Below, piece after piece: positions 8,404 through 18,675 of a stretch of 64,000 nucleotides of DNA. Position numbers and translations under genes: made by a program. The notes beneath the pieces are model-generated. The model worked only from the letters and a program-made list of their open reading frames with translations. It had not been told where the DNA came from and made no database searches. The first letter of the stretch is position 1. Each line of letters opens with the position of its first letter. This DNA comes from Puniceicoccaceae bacterium (lineage in GTDB: Bacteria; Verrucomicrobiota; Verrucomicrobiia; Opitutales; JAFGAQ01), in assembly GCA_028285755.1 (NCBI GenBank), contig JANQOQ010000006.1:682001-746000 (forward strand), given 5' to 3'.

Positions 8404-11036
8404 AATCGGTTTCGCATTATATTGATTGCCGGAAGGCCGAGGCGGTTGCTTAGCTCATACAGCGTATTCAATTGTTCATTTTCACCTGTGTTTTGAAATA
8501 CATCACTGAGCTCAACCACCGCACGTGCAAGCCAATACCGCCCGGAAACCCCCAGATTCAGACTCTCCGTATCTTCTCCTATCACTTGATTCACCACACG
8601 CCAAAGCACATCTACAAATCGATCCTCCACGTCCAGCTGTTTTAGTGCTAGAGCTGCCTTCGTGCCTGCCTCCAAACGCAAATCAATGGGGATAGTGGAG
8701 ATATCCAGAAGCTGCTCGAATATTCGAAATGCCTGCTCGATGTAGTTTTGATTTGTAGATCCGAGCGCAAAATAACTTTCTGCCAGCGCGATTTCAGCAA
8801 GGTGGATGCGGCTTTCGTCTGGAAAATCATTGATCATCTGTTCGTAAAACTGAGCGGCGACTACGAAATTGTTACTCTTTCGCAAGATATCTCCCTGCTT
8901 CAGCTTGGCAATAAATGCAAGGGAATGCTCACTGAAATCCTCCGCAATTCGACTGTAAATGCGAATGGCTTCCTGATCACTGGAGCGTGTATTGCGTGAC
9001 TCCACAGAAAGCGCTGCTTCATAAAGGGCTACGGGCGCATAGACACTTTGCGGATACTTATCAGCCAGCTCCACCAATGATCTTTGAGCGCTTAGTGAAT
9101 CTCCCTGACCTCCATAGTAACGGGCCTCTATCAGATAGGTGAGCGCTGCCTTATCGATTACATCGAGTACTCTGACGTCATCAAATAGGGCAAACGCTTC
9201 ATCCACTTGTCCGGTTTGTAATAGCGTGCGTGCCTTTAGAATGAGCAGCTCAGGGTAAACTACTGTGCGGATTAGGTCATTATCACTGATTTGAAGCTGC
9301 TCCAGACTGAGCAGCTGATCCAGAATCCCAATTACTTGATCGGGATTATTATCATTGTAATTCAAGTAAGCATTCAACCAACCCAGACGCAAATGCGCGA
9401 TAAGCTGCCAGGGGGTATTCACATCATACTCGAACGATTCCCAGAGCATTTGGACACGTGCTTTCACCGAGTCAATGTTCCCAAGATTGATTTGGTTAAT
9501 GACGTAGTTCCATTCAGCAGCCCACAGGAACTCTGCCGCTTCCTCATTTGCCGATAAGAAACGCTGGCCCAAAAGCGTTTCTGCCCGCTCCATTTGATTT
9601 AACTGTATAAGACTATCGATCATCTTATAAATCAGCTGATCCGAAAATTCAGACTGGTCGGCATTCTCAAGTAAAGGATCATAATAACTGAAGGCATTCA
9701 GGTAATCCCCATTAAAGTAGTAACTATCTCCAATGAGTTTACGATTATAGAGACGCTCGGTGTCATCCTCAATGAGTGTATCCAGTTGAATGAGTCGCTC
9801 GGCAGCGATGCGATATTGAGGCGGTTGCCGTGACCAATAAATCGCTGCGAGCAGGCGGAGCGAGCTCATTTCCAGGCCAGAGTCTTCCGTATTCTGGAAT
9901 AACTCATTTGCCCAGGATTCCGCTTCATCCAGCTCACCGTTTTCATAGGCTTCGAGCCCAAACAAATACCAACTCGGATCCCTGAGCATATCCTCAGGAT
10001 TACGCTCCAGGATTCGGCCGAGCACTTCCAGGAAATCATCCTGCGGTTCATCCCCAAAGTCTTGCAATCTATAGTAAAATGCCATTTCCCGAATCTGGGT
10101 ATCTTCCCCTTCAAGCAGAATATTCTCGATCGCCAAACGTGACTTTCCTCCACCCGCGAGGATGGAAATCATCATGAGCAATCGATCTTTTTGCTCACGA
10201 AACTCATCACTGAGCAGCGCATTCTGATTTTCAAGTGCCAGAACGGCTTCATCCGTTCGTCCCATGGCCACTAAGACAATGGCATACTGTTGAACGAGTT
10301 GAGAGGCAATTACGGGGTAGATCGCATTTTCAATCTGCACTTTCAGGGAAACCTCCAGCTCATCACTTGCACTTCCACTCAAAATCTCGTCCCGCCAAAT
10401 CATGCGATTTAAGTGACTGAGTTGACTTGCATTTTGGGCACTGTCCAGAGCACTGTCGAAAGCACGGATTGAGGATTCATTGTCTCCCGCGTTGGATGCA
10501 ACCACGCCAAGCAAAAAATAAAACCATGCCTGATCATTGGATGTCAGATCCTCAAATTCCACTGCCGAGAGATTTTCTTCCAGCAATGCAAAATCCCCCC
10601 TCCAATATTCGATTAAAGCAGACAAAAAAAAGTATTCTGAATTCGGATCTTCTGAAAGACGCTCCATGTAGGACTCGGCTTCGTCCACCTGCCCTTTATC
10701 GAGGTAAAGGCGGACGGCCAGAGATTCCAATTGCCGGTTAAAATCTTCAAACAAGATGACTTCTTCGTTGAGTAGTTCCTCTACCAAATCGAGCGCTAAA
10801 CTATCCAAACCGATATCCGCAGCCGATTTAGCGCGGCTGTATTTAAGGTAAATGCGATCATAATCCCGCTCGCTGAGATTAACACTCTCTTCCTCAAGCA
10901 ATGGAATTTCCAGGCCATCCACTGCAGAACCCGTTTGCTGGCTAAAGGTATAATAGCTTCCCGATAAAAGTACAATACACGCTGTTAGCCAACACTTTAA
11001 CGTTTGCACGACTAGATCACTGAACCGGGATACCAT
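8400..11036 (-). CDS. Large periplasmic TPR-repeat protein
   Basis: An 878-residue, very acidic, almost fully helical protein with many degenerate tetratricopeptide repeats; segments such as AALYWSRQPPQYRIAAERLI, YNRKLIGDSYYFNGDYLNAF and YAPVALYEAALS show the pattern. A hydrophobic segment near residues 15-35, preceded by basic residues, suggests an uncleaved anchor or signal peptide with the repeats in the periplasm. TPR proteins of this kind act as scaffolds for envelope complexes. As first gene of the operon, coupled to exbB by a 4-bp overlap, it is a good candidate for the periplasmic partner of the ExbB/ExbD motor. Its true ligand is unknown. Confidence 0.85.
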   Translation of the reverse strand: MVSRFSDLVVQTLKCWLTACIVLLSGSYYTFSQQTGSAVDGLEIPLLEEESVNLSERDYDRIYLKYSRAKSAADIGLDSLALDLVEELLNEEVILFEDFNRQLESLAVRLYLDKGQVDEAESYMERLSEDPNSEYFFLSALIEYWRGDFALLEENLSAVEFEDLTSNDQAWFYFLLGVVASNAGDNESSIRAFDSALDSAQNASQLSHLNRMIWRDEILSGSASDELEVSLKVQIENAIYPVIASQLVQQYAIVLVAMGRTDEAVLALENQNALLSDEFREQKDRLLMMISILAGGGKSRLAIENILLEGEDTQIREMAFYYRLQDFGDEPQDDFLEVLGRILERNPEDMLRDPSWYLFGLEAYENGELDEAESWANELFQNTEDSGLEMSSLRLLAAIYWSRQPPQYRIAAERLIQLDTLIEDDTERLYNRKLIGDSYYFNGDYLNAFSYYDPLLENADQSEFSDQLIYKMIDSLIQLNQMERAETLLGQRFLSANEEAAEFLWAAEWNYVINQINLGNIDSVKARVQMLWESFEYDVNTPWQLIAHLRLGWLNAYLNYNDNNPDQVIGILDQLLSLEQLQISDNDLIRTVVYPELLILKARTLLQTGQVDEAFALFDDVRVLDVIDKAALTYLIEARYYGGQGDSLSAQRSLVELADKYPQSVYAPVALYEAALSVESRNTRSSDQEAIRIYSRIAEDFSEHSLAFIAKLKQGDILRKSNNFVVAAQFYEQMINDFPDESRIHLAEIALAESYFALGSTNQNYIEQAFRIFEQLLDISTIPIDLRLEAGTKAALALKQLDVEDRFVDVLWRVVNQVIGEDTESLNLGVSGRYWLARAVVELSDVFQNTGENEQLNTLYELSNRLGLPAINIMRNRL

Positions 11037-11195
11037 GAATTTTACGAAGCTCTATTAACTCAATAGCATTAAGCTCATTTACGTCGAACACTAAATCAAT
11101 AGTTTTGCATTTAATCATCAATTCAGCGTTGTGCCTGGGCCTTAAACATTTAAATAATTACTTTTTAGTTTATTTGATTATACTGCTAACTTTCG

Positions 11196-12092
11196 ATGAC
11201 ACCGGGATTTAATACAACTGATTGGCAACTGTTCCTGTATGTTCTGTTTTCTGTATTTATGCTTTTTTCCGCATGGCAGGGATGGTTGCATGGGCTGGGA
11301 AGAGGCCTGATGATTCTGCTGGGAGTGCCCGTAGGCTATGTAGCCGGACTATCTCTGGGGTTCATTATCAATAATCTTTATGAAATGATTCTGCCCTACC
11401 CCAAACCAATGGTGGAAATGTTTTCAGATGTGCTTTTTGGAATACTCATTTACCTCGTGTTTTTTGCATGCGCAATGTTCATGTTTATCAGCACAAAGCG
11501 CCAGACCTCAACCCGCAAGAAATTAACCTCAGGCATTGGCGGCGCCATTGTGGGTCTTCTGAATGGGACCGTCGTTTTCGTGGTTTTGATTATATTATTG
11601 AGGATAATCAGTGTTCAAACCGCACCGATCCCCGCACGGCCCGGCAGTGTGGATTTCTTAATCGCACAAGAGGTTGAATTACCTGAGGAAACAGAGCAGA
11701 CGACCCGTATATCCGCACAACTCAATAACGCCCTGCTCTCTCCCCCATTAGAAGAGTATGTAAGACTCGCTGATCCTATCCCGGAAGACTATTACCGCCT
11801 ATTACTCAATATCCGTATTCTTGAACAAAGAGGAGACATACGCCAGGTCTTCAATAATAACCCGCAATTGCGAGAGATTCTGAATTCACCCGAAGTGGCA
11901 AGTGTTTTGGAAAACAGTAACTACCGCTTACTCTTACAAGAAGGGGAACTGCATGCATTGATTCGCGAGCCCGAATTTCGGGAACTCTATGATCGAGATG
12001 CTACGCGACAATTAATGGAGACGCTCGATTGGTTGACCATGACAAACGAGGTCATCCAGAATTCGGATTTGGCAAATTACGAACCGATATGA
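11196..12092 (+). CDS. CvpA-family membrane protein
   Basis: A 298-residue protein whose first about 150 residues contain four hydrophobic segments arranged as in the CvpA (colicin V production) family, including WLHGLGRGLMILLGVPVGYV and a Gly-rich GIGGAIVGLLNGTVVF. The C-terminal half is soluble and acidic, with no recognised domain. CvpA proteins are linked to envelope homeostasis, but the biochemical role is not settled. The stop overlaps the start of the argA-like gene by 4 bp (ATGA), giving a two-gene operon. It is divergent from the TPR operon across about 160 bases, where a TATACT at 11179-11184 is the only promoter-like element noted. Confidence 0.75.
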   Translation: MTPGFNTTDWQLFLYVLFSVFMLFSAWQGWLHGLGRGLMILLGVPVGYVAGLSLGFIINNLYEMILPYPKPMVEMFSDVLFGILIYLVFFACAMFMFISTKRQTSTRKKLTSGIGGAIVGLLNGTVVFVVLIILLRIISVQTAPIPARPGSVDFLIAQEVELPEETEQTTRISAQLNNALLSPPLEEYVRLADPIPEDYYRLLLNIRILEQRGDIRQVFNNNPQLREILNSPEVASVLENSNYRLLLQEGELHALIREPEFRELYDRDATRQLMETLDWLTMTNEVIQNSDLANYEPI

Positions 12093-13375
12093 GCCTCAAG
12101 CCCATTAATCTAAGGGATATTCTCGAATACGTCCCTCGCTTCCAGGATCATACCTTTGTGATTAGCCTGGATAGCGCGATCGTCGAACATACGAATTTTG
12201 AGAGTATATTGATCGATATCGCCGTTTTACGCAGCCTGAATATTCATATCGTACTCACATTCGGCATTGCTGAACAGCTACGAAAAGCAGCGGAAGCCCA
12301 AAATCTGAATTTAAGTGATAGCACGGGTGAGGGCTCCACCAATGCTAGAACCCTTGAGCTTGCAGAAAAAATAGCGGGTGAGCAGGCTGCCATTATTATG
12401 AAGGGCTTGTCCGGCCAATCATTACCCTGCGCTTTGACCAATGAGATATTTGCACGGCCTAGGGGTATTGTGAGCGGTGAGGATCAAGGATTTTCAGGCG
12501 TCATTGATCGTTTAAATGAAGGGCGCATCCATAAGTTGATGTCCGATGGGGTAATTCCTTTATTCTCACCCATATTGTATGATAATCGGGGGCAGGCGTT
12601 CCGGTTAAATTCTGATCATCTGGCAAGCTCCATGGCGATTGCACTCAAAGCCAGCAAGCTGATCTATTTAACTGCACACCCGGGATTGATCGTTGGAGGC
12701 AAATCAATACTCAATCTCTCACTCGAAAAGCTGAACCAACATTTGGAAACCGGCATTGAGAGTATCAATACGAGCTTAATATCCAAGGCCCGGGAAACCA
12801 TACGCGCATTACAGGCAGATACTGATCGGGTGCATATACTGGATGGTCGCCAAGACGGTGCTTTATTGACTGAAATCTTCGATAAAGTCGGGGTTGGAAC
12901 CATGATCCATCAAAACCAATATGACCAGGTGCGCAATGCACTAGCCGATGATGCCCCCGGCATCTATGCCCTTACCAAACATGCGGTTAAGAATGATAAG
13001 CTGCGGCAACGGAGCCTGCCTGAAATTGAGGCCAATATTGCGGACTACCTGATCTACGAAGTTGATCACTCAATCCTTGGCTCCGTATTACAGATTCGCT
13101 ATCCGGATGCCAATGTATTGGAAATAGCCTCTGTCAACGTTCAGGCATTTCACCAGGGTAAGGGAATCGGGCGAAAGCTGGTCGGCTTTGCTATCGAACA
13201 GGCGAAAGCTTACGGCTACGATAAGGTGCTTGCCCTGAGCACCCAGGCAACCGGCTATTTCACCGAACAGTTTGCTTTTCAACCCGCAGAAAAAAGCGAT
13301 TTGCCCCCGGACAGAATAAGCCTTTACGAAGAAGATCAGCGTAATTCAGAAATCCTCGTGCTCCCGCTGAAATAG
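12089..13375 (+). CDS. argA: Amino-acid N-acetyltransferase (N-acetylglutamate synthase)
   Basis: A 428-residue enzyme of the ArgA type: an N-terminal amino-acid-kinase-like domain (about residues 20-285) fused to a C-terminal GNAT acetyltransferase (about 300-425, with acetyl-CoA loop VQAFHQGKGIGRKLVGFA). It makes N-acetylglutamate from glutamate and acetyl-CoA, the first step of arginine synthesis. The length fits E. coli ArgA (about 443). The start at 12089 is chosen because it aligns with the family N-terminus (MSLKPINLRDILEYVPRF) and gives the ATGA overlap with the upstream gene; an in-frame upstream ATG at 12029 would add 20 unlikely residues. Confidence 0.92.
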   Translation: MSLKPINLRDILEYVPRFQDHTFVISLDSAIVEHTNFESILIDIAVLRSLNIHIVLTFGIAEQLRKAAEAQNLNLSDSTGEGSTNARTLELAEKIAGEQAAIIMKGLSGQSLPCALTNEIFARPRGIVSGEDQGFSGVIDRLNEGRIHKLMSDGVIPLFSPILYDNRGQAFRLNSDHLASSMAIALKASKLIYLTAHPGLIVGGKSILNLSLEKLNQHLETGIESINTSLISKARETIRALQADTDRVHILDGRQDGALLTEIFDKVGVGTMIHQNQYDQVRNALADDAPGIYALTKHAVKNDKLRQRSLPEIEANIADYLIYEVDHSILGSVLQIRYPDANVLEIASVNVQAFHQGKGIGRKLVGFAIEQAKAYGYDKVLALSTQATGYFTEQFAFQPAEKSDLPPDRISLYEEDQRNSEILVLPLK

Positions 13376-13379
13376 CGCT

Positions 13380-15509
13380 TTACGTAAACGAAATAGATTC
13401 TCGTTCTGAAGTTTCGGCATCTATCAGACCGGACTTCAATAAATAGGCGTTCAAACGGGGTTCCTGACCCTTAAAATTCTTAAAGGCCTCCTCGGGCTGC
13501 AGACTATTGCCCACGCTTAAGATTTCGCGCCTAAATCTGCGACCCGTTTCTCCGTTGAGAATTCCCTCTGCTTTAAAGGCTTCAAATGCATCAGACTCCA
13601 GTACTTCGCTCCAGAGGTAGGAATAATACCCCGCAGCATAACCAACTGCTGAGCTGAAAAGGTGGCCAAATTTCCTGTAGATGGGAGGACTGTCCACTTT
13701 CCACTCCGGCCGATACGTTTTCACACTCGATTCCACAAAATCATTCAGGGATAGCTCCGGATCATTCGGATCGTAGTCGATATGCATGTCCAGATCCATA
13801 ATCCCAAGGCTGAGCTGCCGCATCACGAAGAGTCCTTTTTGAAAATTACGATTCTCCGTCATCTTTTGGTATAAGTCTTCCGGGATCGTTTCGCCGGTAT
13901 CCACATGCCTTGCAAAAAGGTCCAGGCTTTCACGCTCCCAAACCCAGTTTTCCAGAATTTGGGAGGGCAGTTCCACAAAATCCCAGGCGACCGAAATCCC
14001 ATTCAAATAATCGACCGGCACTGCCCCGCAGATCTGGTGCATAAGATGTCCAAACTCATGAAAAATCGTGAGCACTTCATCATGGGTCATCAAGGCAGGC
14101 TTGCCCCCTACCCCGGGAGTCATATTTCCGCATAGCACAATGATGTGTGGTTCGATAATTTTACCTGCATGATTACTTTTGCCGGATCTCAGGCAATCCA
14201 TCCATGCGCCGCCCCGCTTTGAATCCCGGGGATACCAATCGGTATAAAAAAGCCCCAAGTATTCACCCGTATCTGCATCGACTACCTCATATGCACTCAC
14301 CTGGGGATGCCACACTTCAAGCGCATCGTCCGAAGTCCGTGACCCGCAAAAAGTTGGCTTCTCGACCACTTTAAGCCCAAATACACGCTCCACCAGATCA
14401 AATAAGCCACTCATGACCTGATCCACCGAGAAATACTGTCTGAGCTCCTCTTCGTCAAAATCATGCAGCGTTTTCAACATTTTTTCAGACCAATAGGCGA
14501 CGTCCCAGGGCGCCAATTTTTGAAGGTCTTCCCTAAGTTGATCTGCGCGAAATTGCTCAAGCGCCTTAACTTCTTCATGCATGGGAGAAATAGCACGTTG
14601 CTTAACGTTTTGGATGAACTGCCGGGCACGGGTACCCTGCTTGACCATGCGGCGCTTTAACACTTTGTCCGCAAAGTGCTTATGCCCCAGAATAGCCGCC
14701 TTATCGCTGCGCAGTTTTAAAATTTCGAGAACAAGCGGCTCATTATCCCAGGGCACCTGTGATCCAACGGCATTAGAAGCTTCCCACATTTCTTTCCGTA
14801 GAGATTCATCCTGAGCAAATTTCATGAACGGAATCATTGACGGGGCATGCAGTGTAAACCGCCATTTCGGGCTATCCTCGGTGGCTCCCGCGTGCGTCCT
14901 GGCATTTTCAAAAGCCTGTTGTTGAACCACTTCCGGAATTTGCTCGATCATTGACTCATCTTCAACGATGCAAGACCAGTCATTGGTAGCATCCAATACG
15001 TTCTCCGAAAATTTCTGCGTAATTTCAGCCAACCGATTATCAATTTCACGGACCCTCTGCTTTTCCTCTTCAGGCAAGTTGGTTCCACTCTCCAGAAAGT
15101 CTTCTACCAATTCCTCAACATGCCGTTTGCGTATAGGATCGAGTTTTTCAATTTCCGGAGACTCCGCCAAGGTTTTAACCTGTTTCCAGAGCGCTTCCCG
15201 CAAGCAGATATTTGAATAAAATGAGGTGACCTCCGGCATGGTCTCCGCATATGCCTTACGTAAATCGGGAGAATCCATCACGTTTACAAGGTGCTCTATC
15301 TTGGACCACGCATAGTCCAGCACTTCCGTAGCATCATCCAATGCGGCAGCTACGCTTTCATAGTCAATATCCTCCGGCGGTAGAGCCTCTATGGCCTGCA
15401 AATTACGCTCAGCCATTTGCAGCGCTTTTTGAATATCTTGCTGTATATTTTCAGGTGTTAACCGGCCCCAGGCGATCTCGGGTGCCATTTCCAGAAAAGG
15501 ATTTCTCAT
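13380..15509 (-). CDS. prlC: Oligopeptidase A (M3 family metallopeptidase)
   Basis: A 709-residue cytoplasmic M3 peptidase. The zinc motif HEFGHLMH lies near residue 484, and downstream features such as AVGYAAGYYSYLWSEVLESD and FRREILSVGNSLQPEEAF match the oligopeptidase A/PrlC group. The length is normal. It degrades short peptides, including released signal peptides. The gene stands alone, converging on argA with a 4-base gap and divergent from the TonB receptor gene. Confidence 0.93.
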   Translation of the reverse strand: MRNPFLEMAPEIAWGRLTPENIQQDIQKALQMAERNLQAIEALPPEDIDYESVAAALDDATEVLDYAWSKIEHLVNVMDSPDLRKAYAETMPEVTSFYSNICLREALWKQVKTLAESPEIEKLDPIRKRHVEELVEDFLESGTNLPEEEKQRVREIDNRLAEITQKFSENVLDATNDWSCIVEDESMIEQIPEVVQQQAFENARTHAGATEDSPKWRFTLHAPSMIPFMKFAQDESLRKEMWEASNAVGSQVPWDNEPLVLEILKLRSDKAAILGHKHFADKVLKRRMVKQGTRARQFIQNVKQRAISPMHEEVKALEQFRADQLREDLQKLAPWDVAYWSEKMLKTLHDFDEEELRQYFSVDQVMSGLFDLVERVFGLKVVEKPTFCGSRTSDDALEVWHPQVSAYEVVDADTGEYLGLFYTDWYPRDSKRGGAWMDCLRSGKSNHAGKIIEPHIIVLCGNMTPGVGGKPALMTHDEVLTIFHEFGHLMHQICGAVPVDYLNGISVAWDFVELPSQILENWVWERESLDLFARHVDTGETIPEDLYQKMTENRNFQKGLFVMRQLSLGIMDLDMHIDYDPNDPELSLNDFVESSVKTYRPEWKVDSPPIYRKFGHLFSSAVGYAAGYYSYLWSEVLESDAFEAFKAEGILNGETGRRFRREILSVGNSLQPEEAFKNFKGQEPRLNAYLLKSGLIDAETSERESISFT

Positions 15510-15559
15510 TATATAATTGTAAGCTAAAATTTAAGATTAGTAACGCGATCGAGAAGAAG

Positions 15560-15577
15560 TGTAACAATCTTGTTACA
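15560..15577. promoter_or_regulatory. Palindromic operator-like site
   Basis: TGTAACAATCTTGTTACA is an inverted repeat with two perfect 8-bp arms and a 2-bp centre. It lies 50 bp upstream of the prlC ATG and 61 bp upstream of the TonB-receptor ATG, in the only divergent promoter region of this segment. Size and symmetry fit a dimeric repressor or activator site. No matching regulator gene is adjacent. Confidence 0.55.
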
Positions 15578-15638
15578 AAGCGAAATTCTATTTGCTCATA
15601 GAATTATGCGCACTTTATAGCAGCATCATCTAACTACT

Positions 15639-18638
15639 ATGAATTTGCAATTCCTTCTGAAAACAAGGCTATATATTTTCCTATGTCTGATAGCTTCGAC
15701 GATACAACCGTCCTTCGCGCAAGAGGAAAATACCGGCAGAATCTCCGGAACTTTAGTAGATGCCGATACCGGAGAAATCCTGCGTGCAGCACAAATCATC
15801 GTAGAAGGGACCAGCTTTGTTGCTTATAGCGACTTAGATGGGAATTTCCGCATGCGGGACATCCCTGCGGGAACCTACACACTGCAAATCGATAAATTTG
15901 GTTACCAGAATGCAACCGTTACTGACTTAGTCGTAACGGTCGGCGAGGTCACGAGCATTGAGCTCGGCATGAAAATAGATGCCGGCAATGTGATTGAGTT
16001 TGAAGCTTTCGTGATCAGTGCCAGCGAGGTGCAATCGACAGAGGTCAGACTGCTTGCGGACCGCCAAAACGCATCTGCCATCAGTGATGCGATTGGCTCA
16101 GAGGATTTTTCACGCTTTGGTGCAGGGGACGCTGCTGATGCGATGAGCCGAGTAACTGGCGTATCCATTAATGACGGCAAATACGTCTTCGTAAGGGGCC
16201 TGGGTGAACGTTACTCGAACACTTTAATGAATGGCGTCAGCCTACCCAGTGCGGATCCGGATAAAAAGGCCGTCCAGATGGACCAGTTCCCCACCGATCT
16301 GCTCGATAGTATCGTAACCAGCAAGTCATTCACGCCCGACCTACCCGGAGATTTTGCGGGAGGTTCCGTTAATATTAAAACCCGATCATTTCCGAATGAG
16401 CGCCAGATGTCGATCTCTTCTTCGATCGGCTATAATACGAATGCAAGTCTCATCGATGATTTTCTAAGAAATTCAGATCACGGCGATTATGATTGGCTCG
16501 GCTTCGATGATGGTACCCGCAGTCTTCCGGATGGAGTACCAACTGATCCTGCCGACTACCCGAATCAAGTGTTTGAACCCGGAGCTGCTGAATTTTTTGA
16601 CAGCATTACCCGGGCATTCAACGCATCGAGTACTGTCTTAGGACCATCCCCTCATGACTCTTACTTAGATTTGGGTTTCAGCTATAGCTATGGAAACAGT
16701 TTTTATATAGGAGAGGAGCAGCTTATTGGTGTCGTCGCTTCTCTGACTTATGATCTATCGTATGATCATTACGAAGATGGAGAAAATAATCGTTTTGAAA
16801 GAATCAGCACCGAGACGGATGAACTCTTTTTCAGGCAACTATATGCAGATACTAAATCTACAATCAGTGCTTCGCTGGGTGGCCTCATAAGTTTGGCGTA
16901 TCAACCCAATACCAACAATGAGTTCCAGCTAGTATTTACCTCCAATCAATCTGCCAGCGACGAGGCACGTTTTCAAGAAGGCTTTGAGATTACTTCAAGC
17001 AGTAATCCCGACAATATTGACCAGGTGCGCTCACTAACCTTTGTGGAGCGAAATATTACATCCCTTCAGCTCAATGGTGACCACTTTCTTGAAGACAGCG
17101 AAATAAAGATAAATTGGTCATTAACCGCTACTGATACCTCTCAGGAAGACCCGGACGTGCGATTTGCAAATAACGAGCTAAATACTGTCACCGGCAGAAC
17201 TTCGCTGGTAAAGCCGGATCGTGCCCCACGCCGTTTATTTAGAGACTTAAGTGAAAACCAATGGTCCGCTAAATTTGACTTGGAAATCCCTATTTTGGAC
17301 TCGGGCAATTTAGTTAGAAACTTCAAATTCGGAGGCGTCATTTCTGAGAAGAATCGGGATTTTTCGGAGCTAATTTTCAACTATTCTACGCTTATCGTAG
17401 GTAATTTCATATTCAGCGATTTTACCACCATCGAAGATTTTTTGAATGAAGAGAATATAGGTATCATGGGTGATGGCCCCTTGATGAACACCTTTATCTC
17501 CCCGCGTCGTTTGCAGGTTTATGAGGGTACTGAGGAAATAAACTCTCTTTACGGAATGGTTGACTTTGAGATCAATGAGAAGTGGCGCTTCATCACAGGG
17601 GTGCGCCAGGAAACCACGGATCTATCCACAGAGCTTTTAACCGCAGCTCGCTTAGGGGAGCCCTTTGGTACGATTTCCGATGACCGGGCACTACCTGCAG
17701 CTCACTTGGTATATAAAATTTCTGAAACACAAAACGTGCGTGCTGCATGGTCGAAAACACTCGCAAGACCCACATTTCGCGAAATTGCCCCCTATGCGTC
17801 TACACAGTATCTGGGAGATGAAGAATATCTTGGGAATGCGGATTTAGTGCTCACCGGGATCACCAACTACGATTTACGCTGGGAGTGGTTCCCCAACCCG
17901 GGCGAAATCATTTCCGTGGGTGCATTTTGCAAAGAAATGGAAAACCCCATCGAGCTAGTACAGCGCACTTTTGCAGGTAATTTCACCATCCAACCACAAA
18001 ATGTGCCTACCGGTGAAGTTCTGGGGCTTGAATTTGAATTTAGAAAAGACCTGTTTTTCATCCATGAATCTCTGCAGGACTTTTCGATCAATACGAATGT
18101 TACCGTAAGCCAGTCTGAAGTGAGTATCTCAACCACAGAGATAGTACAATCCGTTGAATTTTTTGCAGCCGAAGAAGATTTGGAAGCATTCGAAGTGGTG
18201 CTGAGGGAGCAAGAGGAACTGTTTGGGCAAGGAAACCCAGAACTGTTTGACCGAGCTGCCATTTTGGGTGCACTCAGCAATTCTGATATTCCGCTCACTC
18301 GTGATCTATTTGGCCAGCCCGATCTGATCGTTAATTTTTCCGTGAATTACGAAAATCCGATCTCTAATACTGCTGTAAGCGTCAATTTCAACTATGTCAG
18401 TGATAAGATGGCATTAACGGTCGCGCGAGCCACGCCGGATGTTTACGACCGCGGAAGGGATAGCCTGGATGTAATCATCAAACAAGGTATCGGCGAAAAC
18501 TGGACCTTAAAATTCTCGGCTAAGAATTTAACCGATTCCAAACGAGAGCGCTATTACTTCTCAGAAGCGCGCGATATCTACTCCACTTACACATCCGGCA
18601 GCTCATTCTCAATCAGTGCGAGCTACGATTTTAACTAG
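15639..18638 (+). CDS. TonB-dependent outer-membrane receptor
   Basis: A 999-residue receptor with a signal peptide (cleavage near PSFAQ, about residue 28), an N-terminal carboxypeptidase-regulatory-like beta domain (about 32-112), a plug domain (about 145-250, with RGLGERYSNTLMNGVSLPSA and GDFAGGSVNIKT), and a large 22-strand barrel ending in the aromatic-type terminus SISASYDFN. The plug sequence is that of the GLGERY class of receptors found in Bacteroidetes, Verrucomicrobiota and Caulobacter relatives. The substrate is unknown. The next gene, encoding a secreted beta-helix protein, starts 37 bp downstream and is probably a functional partner. A palindrome at 15560-15577 may regulate it. 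Confidence 0.92.
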   Translation: MNLQFLLKTRLYIFLCLIASTIQPSFAQEENTGRISGTLVDADTGEILRAAQIIVEGTSFVAYSDLDGNFRMRDIPAGTYTLQIDKFGYQNATVTDLVVTVGEVTSIELGMKIDAGNVIEFEAFVISASEVQSTEVRLLADRQNASAISDAIGSEDFSRFGAGDAADAMSRVTGVSINDGKYVFVRGLGERYSNTLMNGVSLPSADPDKKAVQMDQFPTDLLDSIVTSKSFTPDLPGDFAGGSVNIKTRSFPNERQMSISSSIGYNTNASLIDDFLRNSDHGDYDWLGFDDGTRSLPDGVPTDPADYPNQVFEPGAAEFFDSITRAFNASSTVLGPSPHDSYLDLGFSYSYGNSFYIGEEQLIGVVASLTYDLSYDHYEDGENNRFERISTETDELFFRQLYADTKSTISASLGGLISLAYQPNTNNEFQLVFTSNQSASDEARFQEGFEITSSSNPDNIDQVRSLTFVERNITSLQLNGDHFLEDSEIKINWSLTATDTSQEDPDVRFANNELNTVTGRTSLVKPDRAPRRLFRDLSENQWSAKFDLEIPILDSGNLVRNFKFGGVISEKNRDFSELIFNYSTLIVGNFIFSDFTTIEDFLNEENIGIMGDGPLMNTFISPRRLQVYEGTEEINSLYGMVDFEINEKWRFITGVRQETTDLSTELLTAARLGEPFGTISDDRALPAAHLVYKISETQNVRAAWSKTLARPTFREIAPYASTQYLGDEEYLGNADLVLTGITNYDLRWEWFPNPGEIISVGAFCKEMENPIELVQRTFAGNFTIQPQNVPTGEVLGLEFEFRKDLFFIHESLQDFSINTNVTVSQSEVSISTTEIVQSVEFFAAEEDLEAFEVVLREQEELFGQGNPELFDRAAILGALSNSDIPLTRDLFGQPDLIVNFSVNYENPISNTAVSVNFNYVSDKMALTVARATPDVYDRGRDSLDVIIKQGIGENWTLKFSAKNLTDSKRERYYFSEARDIYSTYTSGSSFSISASYDFN

Positions 18639-18675
18639 GTTTTTTTTAATCATACTAACTCTAACATATAATCAT

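Noticed and set aside
12029..12088. Longer N-terminus for the argA-like protein
   Set aside because: The extra 20 residues lie inside the cvpA-like gene and do not fit the family; the ATG at 12089 gives the usual ATGA overlap.
18616..18675. Upstream start of the beta-helix protein
   Set aside because: It lies within the receptor coding sequence and would bury the signal peptide.
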